Part shown: positions 16,500 through 24,498 of the stretch, piece after piece | Layout of the letters: the number at the start of each line of letters is the position of its first letter | Numbering within the stretch: the stretch's first letter is position 1 | Assembly (NCBI GenBank): GCA_947631445.1 | Contig: CANRLN010000010.1 | Coordinates: 1 to 46,394, forward strand | DNA length: 46,394 nucleotides | Origin: an uncultured Clostridia bacterium | GTDB lineage: Bacteria > Bacillota > Clostridia > Oscillospirales > Ruminococcaceae | Reading direction: 5' to 3' | Program-made: the position numbers and the translations under genes | Notes under the pieces: model-generated | The model's input: the letters and a program-made list of their open reading frames with translations, nothing else | Databases searched by the model: none | Told to the model about the DNA's origin: nothing

Positions 16500-16973
16500 T
16501 TAATCCTCAAAGTAAACTTTTTTCATAATCTGGTCAACAATAGGCTTATCATTAAAATTAGTTTGAGTTTTAGCAATTTCATCAACCACTTCAATACCCT
16601 CAACAACCTTACCAAAAGCAGCATATTTACCGTCAAGGAAAGGAGAATCTTTGTGCATGATAAAAAATTGACTGCTTGCCGAATTAGGGAAATTGGTTCT
16701 TGCCATAGAAATAACACCTCTTGTGTGTTTCAAATCGTTAGGCACGCCGTTTTCGGCAAATTCGCCCTTAATTTTATCTTTAGAACCGCCCATTCCAGTT
16801 CCCTCGGGGTCGCCACCCTGAATCATAAATCCGGAAATTACACGGTGAAAAATAAGACCGTCATAAAATCCATCTTTTACAAGTTTTGTAAAATTCTCAA
16901 CTGTAATTGGGGCAACTTCAGGATAAAGCTCCAGCTTAATTTTCTTGCCGTTTTCCATTTCAATAACTACCAT
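16500..16973 (-). CDS. Cyclophilin-type peptidyl-prolyl cis-trans isomerase
   Basis: 157 residues without signal peptide, so cytoplasmic. Conserved cyclophilin blocks are APITVENFTKLVKDGFYDGLIFHRVISGFMIQGGDPEGTGMGG (catalytic Arg in FHRV), GVISMARTNFPNSASSQFFIMHKDSPFLDGKYAAFGKVVEG. It speeds proline isomerisation during protein folding. Single-gene unit with its own promoter and terminator. The N-terminal MVVIEMENGKKIKLELYPEVAP is the usual start of the short bacterial type. Confidence 0.96.
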   Translation of the reverse strand: MVVIEMENGKKIKLELYPEVAPITVENFTKLVKDGFYDGLIFHRVISGFMIQGGDPEGTGMGGSKDKIKGEFAENGVPNDLKHTRGVISMARTNFPNSASSQFFIMHKDSPFLDGKYAAFGKVVEGIEVVDEIAKTQTNFNDKPIVDQIMKKVYFED

Positions 16974-17008
16974 AAAAAATTAAATCCTTTCATAATGTGA
17001 TACTAATA

Positions 17009-17037
17009 ATTATAACATATGATTTTGATTTTGTCAA
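17009..17037 (-). promoter_or_regulatory. Consensus promoter of the cyclophilin gene
   Basis: On the minus strand TTGACA (17032-17037), 17 bases, TATAAT (17009-17014). Confidence 0.88.
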
Positions 17038-17081
17038 TAGGATTTTTTATTATTTCACACAAATCAATTTTTTATAAAAAC

Positions 17082-18773
17082 TTAAACTCTCTTTAAATGA
17101 TAAATTCTCTTGTTTTCATACATTTTTTCGTCAGCTTCAGCAACAGCCTTTTTCAAATCTACTCCATATTTACAATAGCTTGCTCCCACCGAAACGGAAA
17201 TCCTATGCTTGAAAATCTTTGTGGCATTTATATCATCAATTTCATCTAAAAATCTTTGGGTAATCATAGAAATATTAACCTTTCTTTCTATTATACACAC
17301 AAATTCATCACCGCCAACCCTATAACAACTGCCCATTTTTCCAAAAACATTTTCTATTGCATCAACAACTTGAACGATTGTTTGGTCGCCTACATCATGC
17401 CCTAAATTGTCGTTTATAAGCTTAAGGTCGTTGACATCAAACATGAAAACGGTCATATCATCAGTGTCTTTGCTAAGCTCAAATACTTTTTCTTGATAAG
17501 CGGTTCTGTTGCCAAGTCCTGTAAGTCCGTCCTCATAAGCAAGCCTGCTCACAAATTCTGATTTAATGCCCTTTTCAAGCATATCAATCGCATATGCAAT
17601 GCTGTGTATAGCAAGTGTGATTACATAAGCAAGCACTCCAATTCTCATAAACATGGCAATATCGGTTGTGGAGGTTGTTTTATATCTTATCATATCTATA
17701 ACAGCAGTTAAAACAAAAATCAACAAGCCAAAGTCAGTAATATTATTAAACTTTTGTTTTTCTGGATTTTTATTTTTAATTCTATCCGAAACATTTGCAA
17801 AAACCGCACATAGTATAGAAAGAACAAATATAATGTGTGTTGAAATTAAAGTTTGGTGGAAGTCAAGAATTTTAAGATAATTAAGGGCAAAACAAACAAC
17901 TATGTTGAGAATATTTACAGAACCGCCAATTATCATTAAAATTTTGCCAAAATAGTCATCAATTTCGTCCGCAAAATATAATATAATAGGGAGTGGACCT
18001 AAAATAAGCATGGAGTTTGCCAGAACATGAACCGCCTCTTGATTCACCCCTAAAACCTGCAAAACTCTGGTTTCGCAAAGCGACCAAAGAGCAATGGCAA
18101 TAGCAAAAAAGCCTATATAAATAACACTATTTTTATAGCCATGAATTGATATTTTCAAAATTAGACCTATTACAATAAGTGCCAAACCAACAAAAGCAAG
18201 TATAATGCTTAAAATTGTTCCAAAAGTTTTTTCGTTTATAGATGTTATTGTGATGTCGCCTTGATTGGCAACTATAACATTACTAATATGGCAGGACGTA
18301 TCGTTATAGCAAGCGTTAAACTCAACTTTTATTAAGCTTCCTGCGTCTGATTGGCTAAGGGGAATATCAACCTTAACCGTACCCGGTGATTTTTCCAAAT
18401 AAGCATTTTTAATCTCCACATTGCCCGCCAACTCAAAATTATTATCACGCTGAATATAAACCTTTGCGGTTGCATTTTTAAACTGCAAGCTAAAGCAATC
18501 GCCAATAGCTAAATTTTTTGGCAAGCTTGTGTAATAATTTTGAGTTTTTGAAAACACATAGCCTACATTTTTGGTTGGATTTTCCACATCGACCTTTTGG
18601 GTAAGTTTTTCATCTGCATACCAAAAGCTACCAAACTTATTTTCAAAGTTTGTTTGATTTGAATCCGCTGAACCCGGAATGGAAAATACAATAAAAATAA
18701 CTATTGATACAACAAAGACCAAAACATACAATACCAATGGAAGTTTAAATACATTTTTCTCCAAATTTCTCAC
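17082..18773 (-). CDS. Membrane diguanylate cyclase with extracellular sensor domain
   Basis: 563 residues: an N-terminal helix (~13-33), an extracellular beta-rich domain (~35-185), seven or eight helices (~188-405) in the manner of 7TM-DISM receptors, and a GGDEF domain (~420-560). The active-site GGDEF motif is intact at 487-491, with NDLKLINDNLGHDVGDQ upstream. It makes cyclic di-GMP from GTP. The residues just before the motif (GKMGSCYRV) lack the RxxD inhibitory site, so product feedback at the canonical I-site is not expected. Start is GTG at 18773; a TTG at 18764 with better spacing from GAGTGA is possible. Single-gene unit. Confidence 0.92.
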   Translation of the reverse strand: MRNLEKNVFKLPLVLYVLVFVVSIVIFIVFSIPGSADSNQTNFENKFGSFWYADEKLTQKVDVENPTKNVGYVFSKTQNYYTSLPKNLAIGDCFSLQFKNATAKVYIQRDNNFELAGNVEIKNAYLEKSPGTVKVDIPLSQSDAGSLIKVEFNACYNDTSCHISNVIVANQGDITITSINEKTFGTILSIILAFVGLALIVIGLILKISIHGYKNSVIYIGFFAIAIALWSLCETRVLQVLGVNQEAVHVLANSMLILGPLPIILYFADEIDDYFGKILMIIGGSVNILNIVVCFALNYLKILDFHQTLISTHIIFVLSILCAVFANVSDRIKNKNPEKQKFNNITDFGLLIFVLTAVIDMIRYKTTSTTDIAMFMRIGVLAYVITLAIHSIAYAIDMLEKGIKSEFVSRLAYEDGLTGLGNRTAYQEKVFELSKDTDDMTVFMFDVNDLKLINDNLGHDVGDQTIVQVVDAIENVFGKMGSCYRVGGDEFVCIIERKVNISMITQRFLDEIDDINATKIFKHRISVSVGASYCKYGVDLKKAVAEADEKMYENKRIYHLKRV

Positions 18774-18817
18774 TCTTTCTTTCTAAAAAATTTTTTACTT
18801 TTTTATATTACATACTT

Positions 18818-18846
18818 ATTATATCATACAAAAAAGCAAAAATCAA
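18818..18846 (-). promoter_or_regulatory. Promoter of the diguanylate cyclase gene
   Basis: On the minus strand TTGATT (18841-18846), 17 bases, TATAAT (18818-18823). Confidence 0.75.
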
Positions 18847-18973
18847 CCAAAACCACCAAAAAAGGCAACAATAACAAAAAAGCAAAGAAAATTCTGCTTT
18901 TTCGTACAATTTGTATGTTTTTAAATCCAATGAATATTAATATACACTAAAACAGTAGAAAGAGAAATATATT

Positions 18974-19080
18974 TCGGACTGGTCAATTTGCGTTGTTAAA
19001 AAATCATCTTTATAGAATTACCTTAAAAAATCTTAAGTATTTTCCCAACTACGGCAAGGAAATACTGTAAATAAAAAACA
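18974..19080 (+). repeat. MITE-like element, copy R1 (includes palindrome copy 4)
   Basis: Begins CGGACTGGTCAATTTGCGTTG, continues through AAAAAATCTTAAG and ends with the dispersed palindrome at 19037-19065 plus CTGTAAATAAAAAA. The same parts occur in the same order at 24355-24452 and, inverted, at 32200-32280. Imperfect palindrome in this copy. Confidence 0.75.
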
Positions 19081-19122
19081 ATATAAACAATGCCATTGTT
19101 CACTCTCTGATTTTCAACCGGC

Positions 19123-19152
19123 TTGACAAATATATTAACAATATGTTATAAT
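19123..19152 (+). promoter_or_regulatory. Promoter of the dipeptidase-permease-regulator operon
   Basis: TTGACA (19123-19128), 18 bases, TATAAT (19147-19152). Because the promoter overlaps an upstream in-frame TTG at 19123, that codon cannot be the start of the following gene. Confidence 0.85.
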
Positions 19153-19194
19153 GTAATAGTAGTAATATATTATTTAAAGAAAGGTAATAAACAA

Positions 19195-20520
19195 ATGGAA
19201 AATAACTATAAACAGCAAATAGAAAATTATTTTAAAGACAATATGCAATATATCAAAAAGGTTTTTTCGGATATTGTTGCAATAAACAGTGTTAAATCAG
19301 AAGCACAGGAGGGAATGCCCTACGGAAAAGGCTCTCATGATGCCCTTGAATATGCTTATAACCTGCTCAAAGAATGGGGTTTTAAAGTCACAAACTTTGA
19401 TTTTCATGCAATTTCCGCCGAATATTTACCAGAAGGTGCAAACGAAGTTAAGCTCGGTGTACTTGGACACCTTGACACGGTAAGCGTTGGGGACGGCTGG
19501 AACAGCGACCCTTTCCAGCTTACCGAAAAGAACGGTTATTATTTTGGTCGTGGGGTTATTGACGATAAAGGACCTTGTGTCGCCTCAATGTTCGCTCTTA
19601 AGTGCATTAAAGATTTGGATATTCCATTGTCTTATGGTGTTCGCCTTATTTTTGGTGGTGATGAGGAGGACGGTTGCCACGATATTGAATACTATCAAGA
19701 ACAGGAAAAATTCCCGCCTTGTGTGTTCACCCCCGACGGTTCTTTTCCCGTGCTTAACTGCGAAAAAGGAATGGTACACCTTAAATTTTCCGCTCCTTTT
19801 GAAAACAAAAATCAAAACAAAATTGTTGCAATTGAAGGCGGAAAAGTTATTAATGCAATCTGCGATAAATGCACTGTTTATTATAGCCTTGGTGGCACAA
19901 GCTTTAAAGATAAAAAAGTTTATGAGGGTAAAGCCTCTCATGCCTCTCGCCCCGAAAATGGCGACAATGCAATAACAAAATTTCTTGAGGAATTTAAAAA
20001 TATCAATCCGCTGTTTGAATCGCTTGCAAAACTTTTCCCACACGGAGAATTTAACGGAAGTTCCTGCGGACTTGGTTTTTCGGATAAAATTTCTGGCGAT
20101 ATGACCTGTGCTTTAACCATGCTTAATCTTTGTGGCGACACATTAAGCGGTGGAATTGACATTCGTTTTCCAATCGACAAAACCTATGAAGAAATAAGCG
20201 GAATTATTAAAAATGCACTGGAACAAGCGGGCTTTAAGATTGACGAGTGCGAGGGTATGCAACCCCACTATGTTGACGAAAACAGCGAATTTGTTAGGTC
20301 GCTTCTTGCAACCTATGAACAGGTTCTTGGAGAAAAGGGTTATTGCATTGCCGAGGGCGGAATTACCTATGTGCATAACACAGAGGGCGGAGTTGCTTTT
20401 GGTGCGGAATTTCCTTGGGAAAACAACAATATGCACGGAGCAAACGAAAGAATAAGCCTTGACACATTCAATAAAAACCTTTTGCTCTATGCAAATGCAA
20501 TCGCAAACATTTGCAGATAA
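19195..20520 (+). CDS. M20-family dipeptidase, PepV/Sapep type
   Basis: 441 residues from the ATG at 19195, behind AAAGG. Zinc-site motifs are GHLDTVSVGDGW (His and Asp), GVIDDKGP (bridging Asp), GGDEEDGCHD (catalytic and ligand Glu), CVFTPDGSFPV and a C-terminal YVHNTEGGVAFG with the last His. The long lid insert between the halves is typical of PepV, which cleaves dipeptides with an N-terminal D- or L-residue in the cytoplasm. It leads an operon with a CmpB-type membrane protein 12 bases downstream and a response regulator. Confidence 0.93.
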   Translation: MENNYKQQIENYFKDNMQYIKKVFSDIVAINSVKSEAQEGMPYGKGSHDALEYAYNLLKEWGFKVTNFDFHAISAEYLPEGANEVKLGVLGHLDTVSVGDGWNSDPFQLTEKNGYYFGRGVIDDKGPCVASMFALKCIKDLDIPLSYGVRLIFGGDEEDGCHDIEYYQEQEKFPPCVFTPDGSFPVLNCEKGMVHLKFSAPFENKNQNKIVAIEGGKVINAICDKCTVYYSLGGTSFKDKKVYEGKASHASRPENGDNAITKFLEEFKNINPLFESLAKLFPHGEFNGSSCGLGFSDKISGDMTCALTMLNLCGDTLSGGIDIRFPIDKTYEEISGIIKNALEQAGFKIDECEGMQPHYVDENSEFVRSLLATYEQVLGEKGYCIAEGGITYVHNTEGGVAFGAEFPWENNNMHGANERISLDTFNKNLLLYANAIANICR

Positions 20521-20532
20521 GGAGAAACAAAA

Positions 20533-21543
20533 ATGGAAAAAATATGGTTTTTAAGCCCTATATTCCACATAACATTACTTGAGGCTTTCTTTTATTTCAC
20601 TTTTTGGTCAATATTCGGTTGGGCAATGGAGGTGGTTGTAAGAACGATTGAAACGGGTGAATTTGAAAACCGTGGTTTTCTGAATGGTCCTTACTGCCCG
20701 ATTTATGGCTTTGGTGTGCTTGGAATACGGTTGCTTTTCGCACCGTTTATGACCGCTCCGCTTGTGCTGTTTGTCGGCTGTATGGCTTTTTGCACTGGTC
20801 TTGAATGGCTGGTTGGGGTTATTTTGGAAAAGGTATTTCACACCCAATGTTGGAACTATCATGACTACTACGGCGAAAAGGTAAAATTTTGTTCCACTGA
20901 TGGTTATGTCTGTCTTAAGATTTCGGTGCTTTGGGGACTTGGAAGCATGGTTGTGCTTGCTTATGTGTCGCCACGAGTTGAACAACTTATACTACATATT
21001 CCGCCTAAAACAGGAAACTACATAGCAATAGCAATATTTACACTTTATATGTTTGACCTTGCAATGTCAATAGCACAGGTTGCAAAACTTAATATGAAAA
21101 TTGATGCCCTTAATTCAATGTACAAAAAACTTTTTGAAATTTCTAACACCACTGGCGAAAAAATTTCTGATGGCACCATATTTGTGCTTAATGAAAAGGA
21201 TAAACTTTCGGATAAAATTTCCGACAAAATAGATGGAATAAACGATAAACTTGAAAAATGGCAGGACGATGCAATAAAAACAAAAGCAGATATAGTTAAA
21301 ATTTCTAAAGAAATTCGTGGCAGTCGACTTATAAGAGCATTTCCAGCCATTCGTTCGACCAAATATCACCATATAAAAATACTTAGCATTACGGATATGC
21401 AAACCTTTATTAAAAGGCTGAAACGAATAAGAAAAATACACAACAATGATTTTTCAAAAAAAGAAGTGGATTTTGATGAAATGTTTTCAGCTGAAATTAT
21501 TGATGACTATGAAGAATTTGAAAATAATGAAAATAAGGACTAA
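20533..21543 (+). CDS. CmpB-type putative ABC transporter permease with coiled-coil tail
   Basis: 336 residues. The N-terminal ~190 residues match the CmpB family of Firmicute membrane proteins (FFYFTFWSIFGWAMEVVVRTIETGEFENRGFLNGPYCPIYGFG) and form about four or five helices. The remaining ~145 residues are charged and partly coiled-coil (LNEKDKLSDKISDKIDGINDKLEKWQDD), likely cytoplasmic, ending in an acidic stretch. The ABC-permease label is from the family; no ATPase subunit is nearby and transport is unproven. The ATG follows AAGGAGAAAC just after the dipeptidase stop, and the response regulator starts three bases after its stop, so these are one transcript. Confidence 0.85.
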   Translation: MEKIWFLSPIFHITLLEAFFYFTFWSIFGWAMEVVVRTIETGEFENRGFLNGPYCPIYGFGVLGIRLLFAPFMTAPLVLFVGCMAFCTGLEWLVGVILEKVFHTQCWNYHDYYGEKVKFCSTDGYVCLKISVLWGLGSMVVLAYVSPRVEQLILHIPPKTGNYIAIAIFTLYMFDLAMSIAQVAKLNMKIDALNSMYKKLFEISNTTGEKISDGTIFVLNEKDKLSDKISDKIDGINDKLEKWQDDAIKTKADIVKISKEIRGSRLIRAFPAIRSTKYHHIKILSITDMQTFIKRLKRIRKIHNNDFSKKEVDFDEMFSAEIIDDYEEFENNENKD

Positions 21544-21545
21544 TT

Positions 21546-22229
21546 ATGGAAAACAAAATTTATAAAATCTTTATTGTTGAGGACGAACCAAACATTTCAA
21601 TGCTTGTCGCTCAGCATCTCCAAAACTGGGGTTATGAAACAATTATAGCAACCAAATTTAATGATATAACTTCGGAATTTTCCGAGGCAAATCCACATCT
21701 TGTTCTGCTGGATATAAGCTTACCTTTTTTTAATGGCTTTTATTGGTGCAGTCAAATAAGGCAGATTTCTCAAATTCCGATAATGTTTTTATCGGCAAAT
21801 TCTGATAATATGAATATAGTTATGGCAATGAATATGGGTGCGGACGACTTTATAGCAAAACCCTTTGACCTCAATGTGCTTACCGCCAAGGTTCAGGCAA
21901 TTCTCCGCCGAACCTATGACCTTACTTCCAGTGCAAACATTATGGAGCGAAACGGGGTTGTGCTTAACCTTGATGATGGAACATTATATTTTGAGGACAA
22001 AAAAATTGAACTTACCAAAAATGAATTTAGAATTTTAAAAAACCTTATGGAAAACAGGGGCAAAACGGTAAGTCGTGAAAAACTTATGATAAGCCTTTGG
22101 CAAAGCGATATTTATGTTGAGGAAAACACATTGACAGCAAACATAAGCCGCCTTAGAAAAAAACTTGAGAACAATGGTCTTGAAAATTTTATTGTCACAA
22201 AGCCGGGCGTTGGATATGAAATAAAATAA
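21546..22229 (+). CDS. OmpR/PhoB-family response regulator, BceR/GraR-like, without partner kinase
   Basis: 227 residues: receiver domain (1-~120) with phospho-acceptor Asp56 in LVLLDISLPFFNGFYWC and the lysine in IAKPFD, then a winged-helix DNA-binding domain (~130-226; ELTKNEFRILKNLMENRGKTVSREKLM, ENTLTANISRLRKKLE). The DISLPFFNGFYWCSQIRQ segment is typical of BceR/GraR regulators that answer cell-wall antibiotics. No BceS kinase or BceAB transporter is in the window; instead it is cotranscribed with a dipeptidase and a CmpB protein. Last gene before a strong terminator. Confidence 0.93.
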   Translation: MENKIYKIFIVEDEPNISMLVAQHLQNWGYETIIATKFNDITSEFSEANPHLVLLDISLPFFNGFYWCSQIRQISQIPIMFLSANSDNMNIVMAMNMGADDFIAKPFDLNVLTAKVQAILRRTYDLTSSANIMERNGVVLNLDDGTLYFEDKKIELTKNEFRILKNLMENRGKTVSREKLMISLWQSDIYVEENTLTANISRLRKKLENNGLENFIVTKPGVGYEIK

Positions 22230-22254
22230 TATCCCGTACAATGGGTAAATTGAA

Positions 22255-22290
22255 AAGCAGTCCCACATTTTGTTAGGGACTGTTTTTTTG
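22255..22290 (+). terminator. Terminator of the pepV-like operon
   Basis: CAGTCCC pairs with GGGACTG around a ten-base loop, followed by seven or more T. Confidence 0.9.
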
Positions 22291-22293
22291 TAT

Positions 22294-22322
22294 TTGACAA
22301 ATCGCAAAAATTATGATATAAT
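22294..22322 (+). promoter_or_regulatory. Consensus promoter of malic enzyme
   Basis: TTGACA (22294-22299), 17 bases, TATAAT (22317-22322), starting immediately behind the preceding terminator. Confidence 0.88.
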
Positions 22323-22382
22323 ATAGTTATCGCTTTTGTTGCGTAAACTGAAATAAATTAATATTATCAGGAGGACTATAAA

Positions 22383-23555
22383 ATGGATATTAAACAAAGA
22401 GCCTTAGAGGCACATAAAAATTGGCAGGGAAAAATAGAGGTTATCTCAAGAGCAAAAATTAACAACGCTGATGATTTAACGGTTGCTTATACCCCCGGTG
22501 TTGCACAACCTTGTCTTGAAATCAAGGACAATCCCGAACTTTCTTATGTTTACACAAGACGTTCTAATTTGGTTGCGGTTATCACAGACGGCACAGCCGT
22601 TTTGGGACTGGGCAATATTGGTGCTTTGGCAGGAATGCCGGTTATGGAAGGCAAATGTGCATTGTTTAAAGAATTTGCTGATGTGGACGCTTTCCCTATT
22701 GGTGTTTCCTCAATGGACGTTGATGAAATTGTAAGAACAATTGAACTTATTTCTTGTAGCTTTGGTGGAATTAATCTTGAGGATATTTCCGCTCCACGTT
22801 GCTTTGAAATTGAAAAACGTCTTAAAGAAAAACTTGATATTCCTGTGTTCCATGATGACCAGCACGGAACAGCAATTGTTGTTGGTGCGGCACTTATGAA
22901 CGCTTGCAAGGTGGCAGGCAAAAAGCTTGATGAAATTGAGGTTGTTATCAACGGAGCAGGTTCGGCAGGTATTGCAATCTGTAAATTCCTGCTTTCACTT
23001 GGCGTTAAAAACGTTACAATGGTGGATATAGGAGGAATCCTGACCGAAGAAGAAACCTATGAAAACAAGGCACATGAAGAAATTGCAAAGGTTACAAACA
23101 GAAACCACAAAAAGGGCAATCTTGCCGACGCTGTTAAAAATGCTGATGTGTTTATTGGCGTTTCAAAACCAAAACTGCTCACCCCCGAAATGATAAAGAG
23201 CATGAACGACAAACCTATTGTTTTTGCAATGGCAAACCCCACCCCCGAAATTATGCCAGACGAGGCAAAGGTAGCAGGAGCATTTATTGTTGGAACAGGT
23301 AGAAGCGATTTTCCAAACCAGATTAACAATGTTGTTGCATTCCCCGGAATTTTCAAGGGTGCATTATCAGTAAGAGCAACCGACATAAACGAACAAATGA
23401 AAATTGCAGCATCTAAAGCAATTGCAGGCTGTGTTAGTGATGATAAGCTTAATGCTGAATTCATACTGCCCAATGCTTTTGACCGCTCGGTTGCAAATGC
23501 TGTGGCAGACGCTGTGGCAAAAGCAGCGGTTGAAAGCGGTTGCATAAAAAAATAA
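22383..23555 (+). CDS. NAD(P)-dependent malic enzyme, short bacterial type
   Basis: 390 residues, the normal length for the short form without a phosphotransacetylase domain. It converts malate to pyruvate and CO2. Conserved blocks are LTVAYTPGVAQPC (catalytic Tyr), VITDGTAVLGLGNIGALAGMPVMEGK (catalytic Lys), FHDDQHGTAIVV (metal site), the Rossmann loop VINGAGSAGIAICKF, and FAMANPTPEIMP. Strong GGAGGA site. A response regulator gene follows after 25 bases in the same direction with no terminator between, so they probably share a transcript. The preference for NAD or NADP cannot be settled by eye. Confidence 0.96.
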   Translation: MDIKQRALEAHKNWQGKIEVISRAKINNADDLTVAYTPGVAQPCLEIKDNPELSYVYTRRSNLVAVITDGTAVLGLGNIGALAGMPVMEGKCALFKEFADVDAFPIGVSSMDVDEIVRTIELISCSFGGINLEDISAPRCFEIEKRLKEKLDIPVFHDDQHGTAIVVGAALMNACKVAGKKLDEIEVVINGAGSAGIAICKFLLSLGVKNVTMVDIGGILTEEETYENKAHEEIAKVTNRNHKKGNLADAVKNADVFIGVSKPKLLTPEMIKSMNDKPIVFAMANPTPEIMPDEAKVAGAFIVGTGRSDFPNQINNVVAFPGIFKGALSVRATDINEQMKIAASKAIAGCVSDDKLNAEFILPNAFDRSVANAVADAVAKAAVESGCIKK

Positions 23556-23580
23556 AACTATAATCGGAGAGCAAAACAAA

Positions 23581-24294
23581 ATGAAAAATGATGGGAAAAT
23601 TCTGGTGGTTGATGATGACCAAACAATTGTATATGCAATATGTAGACTGCTGGAAATAGAGGGATTTGAAACCATTCAAGCTTTTGACGGACTGGACGCA
23701 CTGGACAAGGTTGTAAGCGAAAATGTAAGCCTTATTTTAATAGATGTTATGATGCCAAAACTGGACGGTCTTTCGGCAATGATGCAGATAAGGCAGAAGA
23801 AAAACATTCCGATTATTGTGCTTTCGGCAAAATCGGAAAATTCCGACAAGGTTCTTGGACTTAGCATGGGGGCAGATGATTATATAACCAAACCATACAA
23901 TCCGGCTGAACTGGTGGCAAGGGTTCGTTCTAATTTAAGACGCTATCTTGTGTTGGGGTCGGCTCAAAACGAACAGGAGCTGAACAACGAAAATATAATT
24001 ATAAATTCGGGACTGCGTCTTGACCTTGAGTCCAAACAGCTTTCGGTGGACGGAGAGATTATCAAGCTTACCGCCACAGAATATAAAATAACCGAACTGC
24101 TTATGAAAAATCCGGGCAAGGTTTTTTCGGCTGACGAAATTTACCGTGAAGTCTGGAACGAGGAGGGATATGGTGCAGACAACACCGTTATGGTTCATAT
24201 AAGGCATATCCGAGAGAAAGTAGAAATAAACCCCAAAGACCCAAAATATATAAAAGTCGTCTGGGGAATAGGATATAAAATAGAAGCTTATTAA
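23581..24294 (+). CDS. OmpR-family response regulator next to malic enzyme, without partner kinase
   Basis: 237 residues: receiver domain with Asp55 in LILIDVMMPKLDGL, the DDD acidic triad near residue 11, Lys104 in ITKPYNP, then a winged-helix domain (KLTATEYKITELLMKNPGKVFSADEIYREVWNEE, NTVMVHIRHIREK, VVWGIGYKIE). Complete and intact. It follows malic enzyme on the same strand and ends at a strong terminator. No histidine kinase gene lies within the window. In Clostridia such a solitary regulator usually receives phosphate from a distant kinase or works unphosphorylated; its targets are unknown. Confidence 0.93.
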   Translation: MKNDGKILVVDDDQTIVYAICRLLEIEGFETIQAFDGLDALDKVVSENVSLILIDVMMPKLDGLSAMMQIRQKKNIPIIVLSAKSENSDKVLGLSMGADDYITKPYNPAELVARVRSNLRRYLVLGSAQNEQELNNENIIINSGLRLDLESKQLSVDGEIIKLTATEYKITELLMKNPGKVFSADEIYREVWNEEGYGADNTVMVHIRHIREKVEINPKDPKYIKVVWGIGYKIEAY

Positions 24295-24297
24295 AAC

Positions 24298-24336
24298 AAA
24301 AACTGTTGTATTTACAAAAATACAACAGTTTTTTTG
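24298..24336 (+). terminator. Terminator of the malic enzyme-regulator unit
   Basis: AACTGTTGTATT pairs perfectly with AATACAACAGTT (12 bp) and is followed by seven T. Confidence 0.92.
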
Positions 24337-24354
24337 TTCATTCATCAATAGGTT

Positions 24355-24452
24355 GGGACCGGTCAATTTGCGTTGCAAAAAAATATATTATTGCTTAAAA
24401 AATCTCGAGTGTTTCCCCACCGTAGGCGAGGAAACACTACAAATACAAAAAA
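24355..24452 (+). repeat. MITE-like element, copy R2 (includes palindrome copy 5)
   Basis: Begins GGGACCGGTCAATTTGCGTTG, continues TTAAAAAATCTCGAG and ends with the palindrome at 24409-24437. Same order of parts as copy R1. Confidence 0.78.
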
Positions 24453-24498
24453 TTATAAGCAACTCCCAATAGATTTAACCTTTTGACACCAAATCATA

